This document shows positions 17,871 through 27,085 of a DNA stretch of 58,087 nucleotides, piece after piece. This DNA is from Eubacterium sp. (GTDB lineage Bacteria; Bacillota; Clostridia; Lachnospirales; Lachnospiraceae): NCBI GenBank assembly GCA_017459345.1, contig JAFUDC010000007.1:1-58087 (forward strand). Direction: 5' to 3'. The notes beneath the pieces were generated by a model. It ran no database searches. It had not been told where the DNA came from and saw nothing but the letters and a program-made list of their open reading frames with translations. The number at the start of each line of letters is the position of its first letter. The stretch's first letter is position 1. The translations under genes and the position numbers were made by a program.

Positions 17871-19478
17871 TCAAGGTTCCGACTGTGCAGAGAGATACTG
17901 TATGCCCAACTGGGTTACGGTGAAAAAAAGGGCATAAGATATCCCGCACAGGGCAAGCAGGACCAGAGGGTGGATCGTCATGACATTTCCCAGGCAGGCA
18001 TATAGCTTCTGGGACAGCCATCCTCCTCCCAATGAAAGTGCTGCAGGCAGCAGGATTGTTTTTTCTACGGAAAAAGAAAATGTGGTAATCTTAAGCAGGG
18101 TAATGAGGTCGAGGATGAGCTGGAGGACATATCCGGCAAGCATTCCGATCAGGTATCCCTGAATACCGTAGAGGGGGATTAGTGTCAGTATGCAGGCAAT
18201 CCGCACTGCAACACATAGCAGGCTGTGGTACATGGTCTTTTTGGTAAGCCCGAAACCATTTAATATGCTCATGATGGTGGAGGCAGCGTACATAAAAGGA
18301 CAGAGAACAGCGAAGGAGTAAATGTACTGTCCGGCCTTTATGCTATGGAAAACCGTCTCCCCCAGAAGGTTCCCGTAAAAGCGGAAGGCAAAGGTGGAGA
18401 AGATTCCGATTACAATACAATAATGAAGACTCTGTGAGATGGTATAGCGTATCTGTGCCATCTTTTTTTGTTTGTAGGAGGCAGAGATAGCCGGCAGGAG
18501 CATGACAGACAGAGAGTTGGTGATTGCGGCAGGAAAATAGAGAAAGGGCAGAGCCATTCCTGTCAGTCTGCCGAAGGCGGCAAGGGCCAGGTCCTGATCT
18601 CCAAAATGCTGCATAAGGACATAGGGAATCAGGATGGACTCAAGGCTGCTTACCATTGTCAGACAAAAATGATTGACGGTCAGGGGGATGCTGAAAGAGA
18701 AGAAGTCCCTGAGGAGGGCGCGAGTCTGAGTCCGCTTTGTCTCAGTGCATTCATGAAAACTGCTGCATGTTTTTCCCGGACCAATTCCTTTATGACTGTT
18801 ATGGGGGATTGTTCTGGTAGATTTCCTTTCCATCAGATAAGGTCGGAGAAGGATCGTGTAGAGATAGGCGAAAATTGTGTAGACAGCAGATACAGCCTCT
18901 CCGCAGACCATACCCCAGACTGCCAGGCGGACATCAGCAGAGGCAGCATAGAGAGTGATGGACAAAAGATAGATGGAAACCACCCTGGCAGATTGTTCAA
19001 TAAGCTGGCTGAAGGCGGAGACACCGGATTTGCCCCTGCCGATATAATAGCCATGAATGCAGGCTTTGACTGCAACGAAGGGAAGAGCCAGGGATGCAAT
19101 GCGCAGAGGCTCCTGGCAGGAAGGGTTTTTTAGCAGGTATTTACTCAAATAACATGAAGTTTTATACAGAAATATGGTTAATAGTAAGGAACTGACCAGG
19201 TTGATCAGGCAGGTAAGATGGACAAGCCTCCTGGCCTGATTCCCCTGTCTTCCCGCATAAAGGCGGGAGGTCATATTGGAGATGCCTGTCTCAAATCCAT
19301 GACAGACCAGGGTGAAACAGAGAGCATATGCAGGGAAGATGAGAGAGTATATACCCAGCTCCTTAGCGCCAATAAGATCTGCAAGGAATATTCTGTTATA
19401 GAAGCCCAGAATCCTTGACAGTATTCCGGAGATAGTCAGCAGCAAGGTTCCCGTCAGGATTGTTTTTTTGTAGGACAT
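17871..19478 (-). CDS. MATE-like lipid flippase (SpoVB / oligosaccharide flippase group)
   Basis: A 535-residue, highly hydrophobic protein with about 14 membrane segments, of the polysaccharide-transport/SpoVB branch of the MVF superfamily. The N-terminus (TLLLTISGILSRILGFYNRIFLADLIGAKELGIYSL) is typical. A basic, non-hydrophobic insert (about residues 215-250, with KGIGPGKTCSSFHECTETKR) sits in the middle, between the two six-helix bundles. The family moves lipid-linked precursors for cell wall or spore cortex across the membrane; whether this organism sporulates cannot be judged here. It faces rlmH tail to tail only five bases away. Confidence 0.85.
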   Translation of the reverse strand: MSYKKTILTGTLLLTISGILSRILGFYNRIFLADLIGAKELGIYSLIFPAYALCFTLVCHGFETGISNMTSRLYAGRQGNQARRLVHLTCLINLVSSLLLTIFLYKTSCYLSKYLLKNPSCQEPLRIASLALPFVAVKACIHGYYIGRGKSGVSAFSQLIEQSARVVSIYLLSITLYAASADVRLAVWGMVCGEAVSAVYTIFAYLYTILLRPYLMERKSTRTIPHNSHKGIGPGKTCSSFHECTETKRTQTRALLRDFFSFSIPLTVNHFCLTMVSSLESILIPYVLMQHFGDQDLALAAFGRLTGMALPFLYFPAAITNSLSVMLLPAISASYKQKKMAQIRYTISQSLHYCIVIGIFSTFAFRFYGNLLGETVFHSIKAGQYIYSFAVLCPFMYAASTIMSILNGFGLTKKTMYHSLLCVAVRIACILTLIPLYGIQGYLIGMLAGYVLQLILDLITLLKITTFSFSVEKTILLPAALSLGGGWLSQKLYACLGNVMTIHPLVLLALCGISYALFFTVTQLGIQYLSAQSEP

Positions 19479-19612
19479 AGATAAGATTCCGTCGGAGTGG
19501 TTTATAAAGGATATGTATTATATAAGGAAAATATGAGCAGCGATAAAGTAATGGGTAAAGTTCATTCGGATTTGGATTTCCATTCTCGTATAATTCTCGG
19601 TAAACTTTCATC

Positions 19613-19641
19613 TTGCAAATATCCCGGAGCTGTAGTATAAT
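19613..19641 (+). promoter_or_regulatory. Promoter of tRNA-Arg
   Basis: TTGCAA (19613-19618), 17-base spacer, TATAAT (19636-19641), 28 bases before the tRNA. Confidence 0.85.
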
Positions 19642-19668
19642 AGCTGTCGGAAAGTTTGGCTTTCCAGT

Positions 19669-19742
19669 GGTCCAGTAGCTCAGTTGGATAGAGCAACGGT
19701 TTCCGGAGCCGTGTGTCGGGAGTTCGAGTCTCTTCTGGATCG
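19669..19742 (+). tRNA. tRNA-Arg, anticodon CCG
   Basis: A complete cloverleaf can be folded: acceptor GGTCCAG (19669-19675) with CTGGATC, a D arm GCTC/GAGC, an anticodon stem ACGGT/GCCGT around the loop TTCCGGA, a five-base variable loop and a T arm GGGAG-TTCGAGT-CTCTT with two G-U pairs. The anticodon CCG reads the arginine codon CGG. The discriminator base is G and no CCA end is encoded. It stands alone with its own promoter and terminator. Confidence 0.93.
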
Positions 19743-19745
19743 TTT

Positions 19746-19788
19746 GAAAGAGGAGTGCAGAGATTAAGAACTGTGCTCCTCTTTCGAT
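19746..19788 (+). terminator. Terminator of tRNA-Arg
   Basis: A 15-bp stem: GAAAGAGGAGTGCAG (19746-19760) with CTGTGCTCCTCTTTC (19771-19785), with two G-U pairs and a ten-base loop. The T-rich tail is short. Confidence 0.85.
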
Positions 19789-19837
19789 TAATAGAGTATT
19801 TCGATCTTATACTTTGAGAGAATGATATCTGATGTGT

Positions 19838-19908
19838 AGTTCCTTCCCTTGCAGAAGGGACTGGTTCAGCATTTTCTAATGATGGAAACAGATATTCCAA
19901 TATTGGAA
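19838..19908. promoter_or_regulatory. Hairpin and operator-like palindrome before the DUF1858 gene
   Basis: AGTTCCTTC (19838-19846) pairs with GAAGGGACT (19854-19862), nine pairs with one G-U. Then TTCCAATATTGGAA (19895-19908) is a perfect 14-base palindrome of operator type, 36 bases before the start codon. No convincing -35/-10 pair was found nearby. Confidence 0.45.
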
Positions 19909-19943
19909 GCAGATTATATGATAATATGAGGAGGATATATATT

Positions 19944-20144
19944 ATGAGAAGATTAACAAAGGATACAACCATCGGTGAACTGCTTAACATGGACCCGGAG
20001 ATCGGAGGAGTCCTGACCAGTATAGGTATGCACTGTCTCGGATGTCCCTCAGCCCAGAGGGAAACCCTGGAACAGGCAGCAGATGTACATGGCCTTGATG
20101 TAGATGACCTGATCGAGGATCTCAAGGGGTTTATGGCATACTGA
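19944..20144 (+). CDS. DUF1858 small redox-disulfide protein
   Basis: A 66-residue protein made only of a DUF1858 domain, the type found alone or fused to hybrid-cluster and redox proteins. MHCLGCPSA carries the CxxC pair (Cys31, Cys34), followed by ETLEQAADVHGLDVDDLIEDL. An upstream in-frame ATG at 19926 contains the GAGGAGG ribosome-binding site (19928-19934) that belongs to the ATG at 19944. A probable partner gene begins 27 bases downstream. A thiol or metal-binding role is likely from the family; the actual partner is unknown. Confidence 0.85.
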   Translation: MRRLTKDTTIGELLNMDPEIGGVLTSIGMHCLGCPSAQRETLEQAADVHGLDVDDLIEDLKGFMAY

Positions 20145-20171
20145 TTGTTGTCCCTTAGAGGAGGTATGGCT

Positions 20172-20402
20172 ATGGCAACACTGGTTCAACATGAGATTGA
20201 CGGAACAGATACATTTATCCAGGCAAAGCTGGCAGATGATTATTTTATTATGCTGGATCCGAATGCGAAAGACAGATGTCTTGCGAAAGATATTCATCTA
20301 TTTAAGGGTGAGGATGGGACTTATTATCTGGCAGACAAGGACTGTGTCGTGCTTGCCGTAGGGATGACAACGATCCGGACCTATATCAATTATCTGCTGT
20401 AA
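20172..20402 (+). CDS. Small protein of unknown function
   Basis: I do not recognise this 76-residue protein. It is acidic, without membrane segments, with a beta-rich look: DDYFIMLDPNAKDRCLAKDIHLFKGEDGTYYLADKDCVVLAVG. Two cysteines lie in its middle and last third. Of two close in-frame ATGs (20166 and 20172), the second is seven bases from AGGAGG (20159-20164) and is chosen. It directly follows the DUF1858 gene and is closed by a terminator, so the two form a small unit. Confidence 0.7.
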   Translation: MATLVQHEIDGTDTFIQAKLADDYFIMLDPNAKDRCLAKDIHLFKGEDGTYYLADKDCVVLAVGMTTIRTYINYLL

Positions 20403-20457
20403 AGTGGGATGTTCTGCGATGATGGAGATTGATAAACTCCTGTTGGAATAGTGAATC

Positions 20458-20489
20458 AGCCATGTGATTGTAAGATCCATGGCTTTTTT
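20458..20489 (+). terminator. Terminator of the DUF1858 unit
   Basis: AGCCATG (20458-20464) pairs with CATGGCT (20478-20484), followed by a run of six T. Confidence 0.85.
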
Positions 20490-20520
20490 CGTGTTTTCCA
20501 TGATGCCGACGGAGATTTCT

Positions 20521-20961
20521 ATGAAGTACGAATTATATCTTTTTGGAAAAAAAAATAGTAAGTCATATCATAAAAAAGCCATTGATGAATATATGAAGAG
20601 GCTGTCCAGATACTGTAAGATAAGCTGTACTATTATTGGAAAGCAGAAAGAATGGGAGAAAGCCTGGGCTGAGCATGATCAAAAAGTGCTGGTATTACCC
20701 GGTAAGGAATCTGTATCATCTGAAGAATTCAGCAGGATGCTTGGCTCCTTCGAGATGAGTGGAAACAGCAAGCTGGCATATTTTATTCCTGATATCATTA
20801 CGCAGAAGGATTGGTGTGAGATCGTCATACGGGATAAGAAAGATATTCACATACTAAATCTTTCCGATCTGTCCATGGGCACAGGTTTGTGCGGTGTGGT
20901 GCTGGCAGAGCAGATTTACAGAGGGTATCGGATCCTAAATAATCATCCTTATCATAAGTAG
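20521..20961 (+). CDS. RlmH-like protein with a degenerate AdoMet site
   Basis: A 146-residue homologue of RlmH. The N-terminus (KKAIDEYMKRLSRYCKI, 18-34) and C-terminus (AEQIYRGYRILNNHPYHK, 129-146) are textbook RlmH, and PGKESVSSEEFSRML (60-74) matches the family's GKxLSSExFAxxL. But the AdoMet loop, normally FVIGGSxGL, reads YFIPDIIT, and the FPHQMMR motif is replaced by SMGTGLCG. About 20 residues after the first strand are also missing. It should not bind AdoMet in the normal way. The ATG at 20521 with GGAG at 20511-20514 is preferred to the upstream in-frame ATG at 20464. Confidence 0.82.
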   Translation: MKYELYLFGKKNSKSYHKKAIDEYMKRLSRYCKISCTIIGKQKEWEKAWAEHDQKVLVLPGKESVSSEEFSRMLGSFEMSGNSKLAYFIPDIITQKDWCEIVIRDKKDIHILNLSDLSMGTGLCGVVLAEQIYRGYRILNNHPYHK

Positions 20962-20988
20962 GGGTGGACTTTAAACAAAACATTACAA

Positions 20989-21018
20989 AAAGAACCCGGG
21001 CACAAACCTGGGTTCTTT
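20989..21018. terminator. Bidirectional terminator between the RlmH-like gene and gdhA
   Basis: AAAGAACCCGGG (20989-21000) pairs with CCTGGGTTCTTT (21007-21018), 12 pairs with one G-U and a six-base loop, with an A-run on the left and T-rich sequence on the right. Confidence 0.85.
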
Positions 21019-21081
21019 AATGTTCTTTTCAAATATTCCTGTCAATCGAATCCAGCGGCAAAACTTGCGAGCATGTCTTTA

Positions 21082-22542
<1,461 letters not shown>

Positions 22543-22549
22543 TCATGGA

Positions 22550-22567
22550 TTGTTAAGTTTACATCAA
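22550..22567. promoter_or_regulatory. Weak Rex-box-like sequence at the gdhA transcription start
   Basis: TTGTTAAGTTTACATCAA fits the Rex box at 11 of 14 fixed positions; the left half is perfect. It covers roughly +2 to +20 of the predicted gdhA transcript. Weak evidence. Confidence 0.3.
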
Positions 22568-22575
22568 CGAACCCT

Positions 22576-22604
22576 ATTATACATTATCTTGGTGGCATAA
22601 TCAA
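22576..22604 (-). promoter_or_regulatory. Promoter of gdhA
   Basis: On the minus strand: TTGATT (22604-22599), 17-base spacer, TATAAT (22581-22576). Confidence 0.8.
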
Positions 22605-22612
22605 TATAAAAA

Positions 22613-22648
22613 TTGAAAAAACTGCATTTTCAACTTGAAAAATTTCAA
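22613..22648. promoter_or_regulatory. Two tandem inverted repeats upstream of the gdhA -35
   Basis: TTGAAAA (22613-22619) with TTTTCAA (22627-22633), then TTGAAA (22635-22640) with TTTCAA (22643-22648). They lie directly upstream of the -35 hexamer, where an activator would bind. The rest of the 382-base gap up to 22798 is AT-rich and shows nothing else. Confidence 0.5.
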
Positions 22649-22798
22649 AATCACTTAACGAATCATCTGGATATGCGGTTTTGTGTTCAAAAAATGATTT
22701 TTTTACCTATCGAAACTTCATTTAGTTTAGCTGTTTAAACTGTTTTACCAAACCAGCAGACGCCTAAGTTGTTTTGTACCGGTAGATTGGCTAGAAAA

Positions 22799-23614
22799 TC
22801 ATAACATGACGAGAATCGGTTTCTGCTTTTTATAATACTCATAATGATCGAACCCGGCTTCCTTCAGGATATCAGGCAGTTTGTGAAAATCATAAGCCAT
22901 GTGTTCCGGCCTGTGGGCGTCGCTGCCAAGGGTGATCCTTCTGCCGCCAAGCTCATGGTATCTTTTCAGAATCTCCATATGAGGATTGGGCCAGTCAAGT
23001 CCGGCCTTAAGTCCTGAAGTATTGACCTCCAGGGCCTTATCACGGCTGATAATGTGGGTGAGTATGGCATCCAGCAGGTCTCCGTAGTCCCGGTAGGAGA
23101 ATTCCGGGCAGGGTTTTGACATATATCTTGCCGCATAGTCCAGATGGCCGGCAGACTGGTAATGATCAAAAACCTTCAGATTCTCGTAGGTTTCCTCAAA
23201 GTACCGCCCAAGCCCTTCTTTGGCCCCGTAGCTGTCAAAATATTTTCTCTCGTAGGGATCCAGACGGTCAACCAGATGGGTGGAATGAATGATGTAGTCG
23301 TAGCGGCCGCCATAGTTTTCATAGAAGGCATCAAGCTCCGGACCCAGATGGGGCTGGACACCCAGCTCTATGCCGTGAAGAACTTCGATCCGGTCCCTGT
23401 ATTTTTCACTCAGTTCCTTCCATTTACAATAGTAGGCATCAAAATCAAGAGAGAAGTCCAGACCGCTTTCTATCTCAGGGAAATCAGCATCATAATGTTC
23501 CGTAAAACAGATAGTTTTAAGACCCAGATGTATGGCTTCTTTTATCATATCTTCCATGGGTGCCTGGGAATCGGATGAAAAGGATGTGTGAAGATGTGTA
23601 TCGCAGATGATCAT
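22799..23614 (-). CDS. hisJ: PHP-domain histidinol-phosphatase
   Basis: A 271-residue PHP phosphatase of the HisJ/HisK type, which removes phosphate from histidinol phosphate in histidine synthesis. Metal-site motifs are CDTHLHTSFSSD (1st and 2nd His), FTEHYD, HGIELG, IHSTHLVD, SAGHLDYAARY and LGSDAHRPEHMA. The ribosome-binding site AGGAGG lies close to the ATG. No other his gene is in the window, so a different phosphoester substrate is possible. It is transcribed away from gap. Confidence 0.85.
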   Translation of the reverse strand: MIICDTHLHTSFSSDSQAPMEDMIKEAIHLGLKTICFTEHYDADFPEIESGLDFSLDFDAYYCKWKELSEKYRDRIEVLHGIELGVQPHLGPELDAFYENYGGRYDYIIHSTHLVDRLDPYERKYFDSYGAKEGLGRYFEETYENLKVFDHYQSAGHLDYAARYMSKPCPEFSYRDYGDLLDAILTHIISRDKALEVNTSGLKAGLDWPNPHMEILKRYHELGGRRITLGSDAHRPEHMAYDFHKLPDILKEAGFDHYEYYKKQKPILVML

Positions 23615-23693
23615 GTTATATGTCCTCCTGGTTAATTTTTAGAACTCTTTTCATACTATAGCATAATTATTTCAATTTTTGTGGAAAATACTC

Positions 23694-23722
23694 TTGCATT
23701 CTATTAAGAAAAAAGGTAGAAT
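23694..23722 (+). promoter_or_regulatory. Promoter of the glycolytic cluster
   Basis: TTGCAT (23694-23699), 17-base spacer, TAGAAT (23717-23722), about 90 bases before gap. Confidence 0.75.
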
Positions 23723-23733
23723 AGTTAAAGATT

Positions 23734-23772
23734 TGGCAAGCAATGCCAGACCCATGCGGTTTAAAGCCGCAT
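23734..23772 (+). promoter_or_regulatory. Two small hairpins in the gap leader
   Basis: TGGCA-agcaa-TGCCA (23734-23748) and ATGCGG-tttaaag-CCGCAT (23754-23772) stand side by side near the predicted 5' end of the gap mRNA. They may protect the mRNA from decay; no T-run, so not terminators. Confidence 0.5.
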
Positions 23773-23813
23773 AAACCTTTAATCAATTATTCTAAACTTA
23801 GGAGGAATTCAAC

Positions 23814-24830
23814 ATGGCAGTAAAAGTTGCGATCAACGGATTTGGACGTATTGGACGTTTAGCATTCAGACAGATGTTCGGCGCTGAGGGTTACGAAGTT
23901 GTAGCAATCAACGATCTGACAAGCCCTGAGATGCTTGCTCATTTATTAAAGTACGATTCTTCCCAGGGAACCTATGCACTGGCAAGCACAGTTTCCGCAG
24001 GCGAAGATTCCATCACCGTAGACGGCAAAGAAATCAAGATCTATGCATTCCCGGATGCTAACAACTGTCCCTGGGGCGAGATCGGTGTTGACGTTGTATT
24101 AGAGTGCTCCGGTTTCTACACCAGCAAGGCAAAAGCTCAGGCTCATATCAATGCAGGCGCTAAGAAGGTTGTTATTTCCGCTCCGGCAGGAAATGATCTT
24201 CCTACAGTTGTTTACAACACAAATCATGACATTCTGAAAGCTGAAGATACCATCATTTCCGCAGCTTCCTGTACCACAAACTGTCTTGCACCTATGGCAG
24301 ACGCTCTTAACAAGTATGCTCCGATCCAGGCTGGTATCATGTGTACAATCCACGCTTACACAGGCGACCAGATGACACTTGACGGACCGCAGAGAAAGGG
24401 CGACAAGAGACGTTCCCGTGCAGCAGCTGTTAACATCGTTCCCAACAGCACAGGCGCAGCCAAGGCTATCGGCCTTGTAATCCCTGAACTGAACGGCAAG
24501 CTCATCGGCGCTGCTCAGCGTGTTCCTACACCTACAGGATCCACCACTATCCTTACCGCAGTTGTTAAGGGTGCTGATATCACTGTTGACGGCATCAACG
24601 CAGCAATGAAGGCAGCAGCTAACGAGTCCTTCGGATACAATGAGGACGAGATCGTTTCCTCCGATATCGTAGGTATGAGATTCGGTTCCTTATTCGATTC
24701 TACTCAGACCATGGTTAACAAGGTATCTGATGATCTTTATGAGGTTCAGGTAGTTTCCTGGTATGACAATGAGAACAGCTACACATCTCAGATGGTTCGT
24801 ACAATCAAATATTTCGCTGAATTAGCATAA
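23814..24830 (+). CDS. gap: Glyceraldehyde-3-phosphate dehydrogenase
   Basis: A 338-residue phosphorylating GAPDH, producing 1,3-bisphosphoglycerate and NADH in glycolysis. The NAD-binding [14 protein letters not shown] (7-20) with Asp34, the catalytic [12 protein letters not shown] (Cys153) and [13 protein letters not shown] near the C-terminus are all present. Codon choice (for example frequent GCA, GTT, CCT, TCC) is more biased than in neighbours, as expected for a highly expressed gene. It heads the cluster gap-pgk-tpiA-gpmI. Confidence 0.97.
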   Translation: MAVKVAINGFGRIGRLAFRQMFGAEGYEVVAINDLTSPEMLAHLLKYDSSQGTYALASTVSAGEDSITVDGKEIKIYAFPDANNCPWGEIGVDVVLECSGFYTSKAKAQAHINAGAKKVVISAPAGNDLPTVVYNTNHDILKAEDTIISAASCTTNCLAPMADALNKYAPIQAGIMCTIHAYTGDQMTLDGPQRKGDKRRSRAAAVNIVPNSTGAAKAIGLVIPELNGKLIGAAQRVPTPTGSTTILTAVVKGADITVDGINAAMKAAANESFGYNEDEIVSSDIVGMRFGSLFDSTQTMVNKVSDDLYEVQVVSWYDNENSYTSQMVRTIKYFAELA

Positions 24831-24853
24831 TCTGATTCATTCGATCCAAACTT

Positions 24854-24884
24854 GGGTCCGGTCTTTTGGACCGGACCCTTTTTA
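24854..24884 (+). terminator. Terminator between gap and pgk
   Basis: GGGTCCGGTC (24854-24863), loop TTTTG, GACCGGACCC (24869-24878), then five T. Read-through would let pgk be transcribed at a lower level than gap. Confidence 0.9.
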
Positions 24885-24916
24885 ATCATTTTATATTTTT
24901 TGAAAGGAGTCCAATC

Positions 24917-26125
24917 ATGTCTTTGAATAAAAAGTCTGTTGACGATATCAATGTAAAAGGCCTGCGCGTCCTCTGCAGATGCGATTTCAATGTTCCTTTA
25001 AAGGATGGAAAGATCACAGATGAGAACCGTCTCGTGGCAGCTCTCCCGACCATTAAGAAGCTGATCGCCGACGGCGGCAAGGTAATTCTTTGCTCCCACC
25101 TGGGCAAGCCAAAGGGAGAGCCCAAGCCGGAATTATCTTTAGCTCCTGTAGCTGCCCGTCTTTCCGAGCTTTTAGGCCAGGAAGTGAAGTTTGCGGCAGA
25201 TGACAATGTGGTCGGCGAAAATGCCAGGGCAGCAGTTGCCGCTATGGCTGACGGCGATGTTGTTTTATTACAGAATACCCGCTATCGTAAGGAAGAGACC
25301 AAGAACGGCGAGGAATTCTCCAAGGATCTTGCCTCCCTTGCAGACGTGTTTGTTAATGACGCATTCGGTACCGCTCACAGAGCACACTGCTCCAATGTCG
25401 GCGTGACAGAGTATGTGGATACAGCAGTTGTCGGATATCTGATGCAGAAGGAGATTGATTTCCTGGGCAATGCCGTTGAGAATCCGGTTCGTCCTTTCGT
25501 GGCCATCCTGGGCGGCGCAAAGGTAGCTGACAAGCTCAATGTTATCTCCAACCTTCTTGAAAAATGTGACACTCTGATCATCGGCGGCGGTATGGCCTAC
25601 ACCTTCCTTAAGGCTAAGGGCTATGAGATTGGCACATCCTTACTGGATGAGACCAAGATCGATTACTGCAAGGAAATGATCGAAAAGGCGGAAAAGCTTG
25701 GAAAGCAGCTTCTTCTTCCTATCGATACAGTGACTACGGCAGAGTTCCCCAACCCGATTGATGCGGAGATTGCCACGGAGGTTGTTTCCTCTGATGCCAT
25801 CCCTGCAGACAAGATGGGTATGGATATCGGGCCTAAGACCATCGAGGCCTACTCCAATGCCGTTAAGACAGCAAAAACTGTTGTCTGGAACGGACCCATG
25901 GGCGTGTTCGAGAATCCGATTCTTGCAGCAGGAACCAAGGCAGTGGCAGCAGCCCTTGCTGAGACAGATGCCACCACTATCATCGGCGGCGGCGATTCCG
26001 CAGCAGCAGTAAACCAGCTGGGCTATGGCGACAAGATGAGCCATATCTCCACTGGCGGCGGAGCATCCCTTGAATTCCTTGAGGGCAAGGAACTTCCTGG
26101 CGTTGCAGCAGCCAATGACAAATAA
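24917..26125 (+). CDS. pgk: Phosphoglycerate kinase
   Basis: A 402-residue phosphoglycerate kinase that makes ATP from 1,3-bisphosphoglycerate. Motifs are [61 protein letters not shown] and [11 protein letters not shown]. The open frame begins at a TTG at 24866 inside the preceding terminator, but AAAGGAG just before 24917 fixes the ATG used here. Family length about 400. Confidence 0.97.
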   Translation: MSLNKKSVDDINVKGLRVLCRCDFNVPLKDGKITDENRLVAALPTIKKLIADGGKVILCSHLGKPKGEPKPELSLAPVAARLSELLGQEVKFAADDNVVGENARAAVAAMADGDVVLLQNTRYRKEETKNGEEFSKDLASLADVFVNDAFGTAHRAHCSNVGVTEYVDTAVVGYLMQKEIDFLGNAVENPVRPFVAILGGAKVADKLNVISNLLEKCDTLIIGGGMAYTFLKAKGYEIGTSLLDETKIDYCKEMIEKAEKLGKQLLLPIDTVTTAEFPNPIDAEIATEVVSSDAIPADKMGMDIGPKTIEAYSNAVKTAKTVVWNGPMGVFENPILAAGTKAVAAALAETDATTIIGGGDSAAAVNQLGYGDKMSHISTGGGASLEFLEGKELPGVAAANDK

Positions 26126-26144
26126 GAATTCTCATATTTCAGGG

Positions 26145-26262
26145 TTTTGATGGACGCAAACGGTCAAAGCAGCGTGATGTGTCCATCAAAAACTCCAAAA
26201 AAAGAGTAAAACTCTGAGAGAGTGATGGACGCAAACAGCTAATACAGATAGATGCGTCCATT
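26145..26262 (+). repeat. Tandem related hairpins between pgk and tpiA
   Basis: Hairpin 1 pairs TTTTGATGGAC (26145-26155) with GTCCATCAAAA (26181-26191), 11 perfect pairs. Hairpin 2 pairs ATGGACGCA (26225-26233) with TGCGTCCAT (26253-26261). Both begin with TGATGGACGCAAAC, so they are diverged copies of one unit about 79 bases apart, with a small AGAGTaaaACTCT hairpin between. No T-run follows, so they are more likely RNA-processing or stabilising elements than terminators. Confidence 0.75.
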
Positions 26263-26313
26263 GATAACTCAGATTAGAATGATTAATGACTATATAGAAA
26301 AGAGGAATAGAAC

Positions 26314-27063
26314 ATGCGTAGGAAAATTGTTGCCGGTAACTGGAAAATGAACAAAACTCCGAGTGAGGCTGTTGAGCTTGTCAATATGTTAAAGCCCCTG
26401 GTGGCCAATGATGATGTGGACGTTGTCTTCTGTGTACCTGCCATCGATATCATTCCTGCAATCGAGGCAGCCAAGGGTTCCAATATCAGCATTGGTGCCG
26501 AGAATATGTACTATGAGGAGAGCGGTGCTTACACAGGAGAGATCTCCCCGGCTATGCTTACCGATGTTGGAGTGAAGTATGTTGTCATCGGACATTCCGA
26601 GAGAAGAGAGTACTTTGCTGAGACAGACCAGACCGTAAACAAGAAGGTATTAAAGGCATTAGAGCATGGCATCACCCCGATCATGTGCTGCGGCGAGACT
26701 CTGGAGCAGAGAGAGCAGAGCGTGACAGTTGATTTTATCCGTCAGCAGGTTAAGATCGGCCTTCTTGGTGTGACAGCAGACCAGGCTAAGACCATCGTGA
26801 TCGCCTATGAACCAATCTGGGCTATCGGAACCGGTAAGACCGCCACAACTGAGCAGGCTCAGGAAGTATGCGGCAAGATCCGTGAGTGCATCGCCGAGAT
26901 CTATGATCAGGCAACGGCAGATGCCATCCGCATTCAGTACGGCGGAAGCGTAAACGCCAAGACAGCTCCTGACCTCTTCGCACAGCCGGATATCGACGGC
27001 GGTCTGGTAGGCGGAGCCAGCCTGAAAGCTGATTTTGGAGCTATCGTTAACTATAATAAGTAA
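26314..27063 (+). CDS. tpiA: Triosephosphate isomerase
   Basis: A 249-residue TIM-barrel enzyme interconverting the triose phosphates. Active-site residues are visible: GNWKMN (Lys11), GHSERREYF (His) and [13 protein letters not shown] (Glu), plus the phosphate loop YGGSVNAKT. It is in the glycolytic cluster, separated from pgk by 188 bases of structured spacer and from gpmI by 22 bases. Confidence 0.97.
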   Translation: MRRKIVAGNWKMNKTPSEAVELVNMLKPLVANDDVDVVFCVPAIDIIPAIEAAKGSNISIGAENMYYEESGAYTGEISPAMLTDVGVKYVVIGHSERREYFAETDQTVNKKVLKALEHGITPIMCCGETLEQREQSVTVDFIRQQVKIGLLGVTADQAKTIVIAYEPIWAIGTGKTATTEQAQEVCGKIRECIAEIYDQATADAIRIQYGGSVNAKTAPDLFAQPDIDGGLVGGASLKADFGAIVNYNK

Positions 27064-27085
27064 TCAAATATCAGGAGATTACACT

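Noticed and set aside
17830-17900. Frameshift explaining the missing tail of the first RlmH
   Set aside because: None of the three frames after DQI encodes anything like YRAF...YHK, so the ending seems genuine rather than a sequencing slip.
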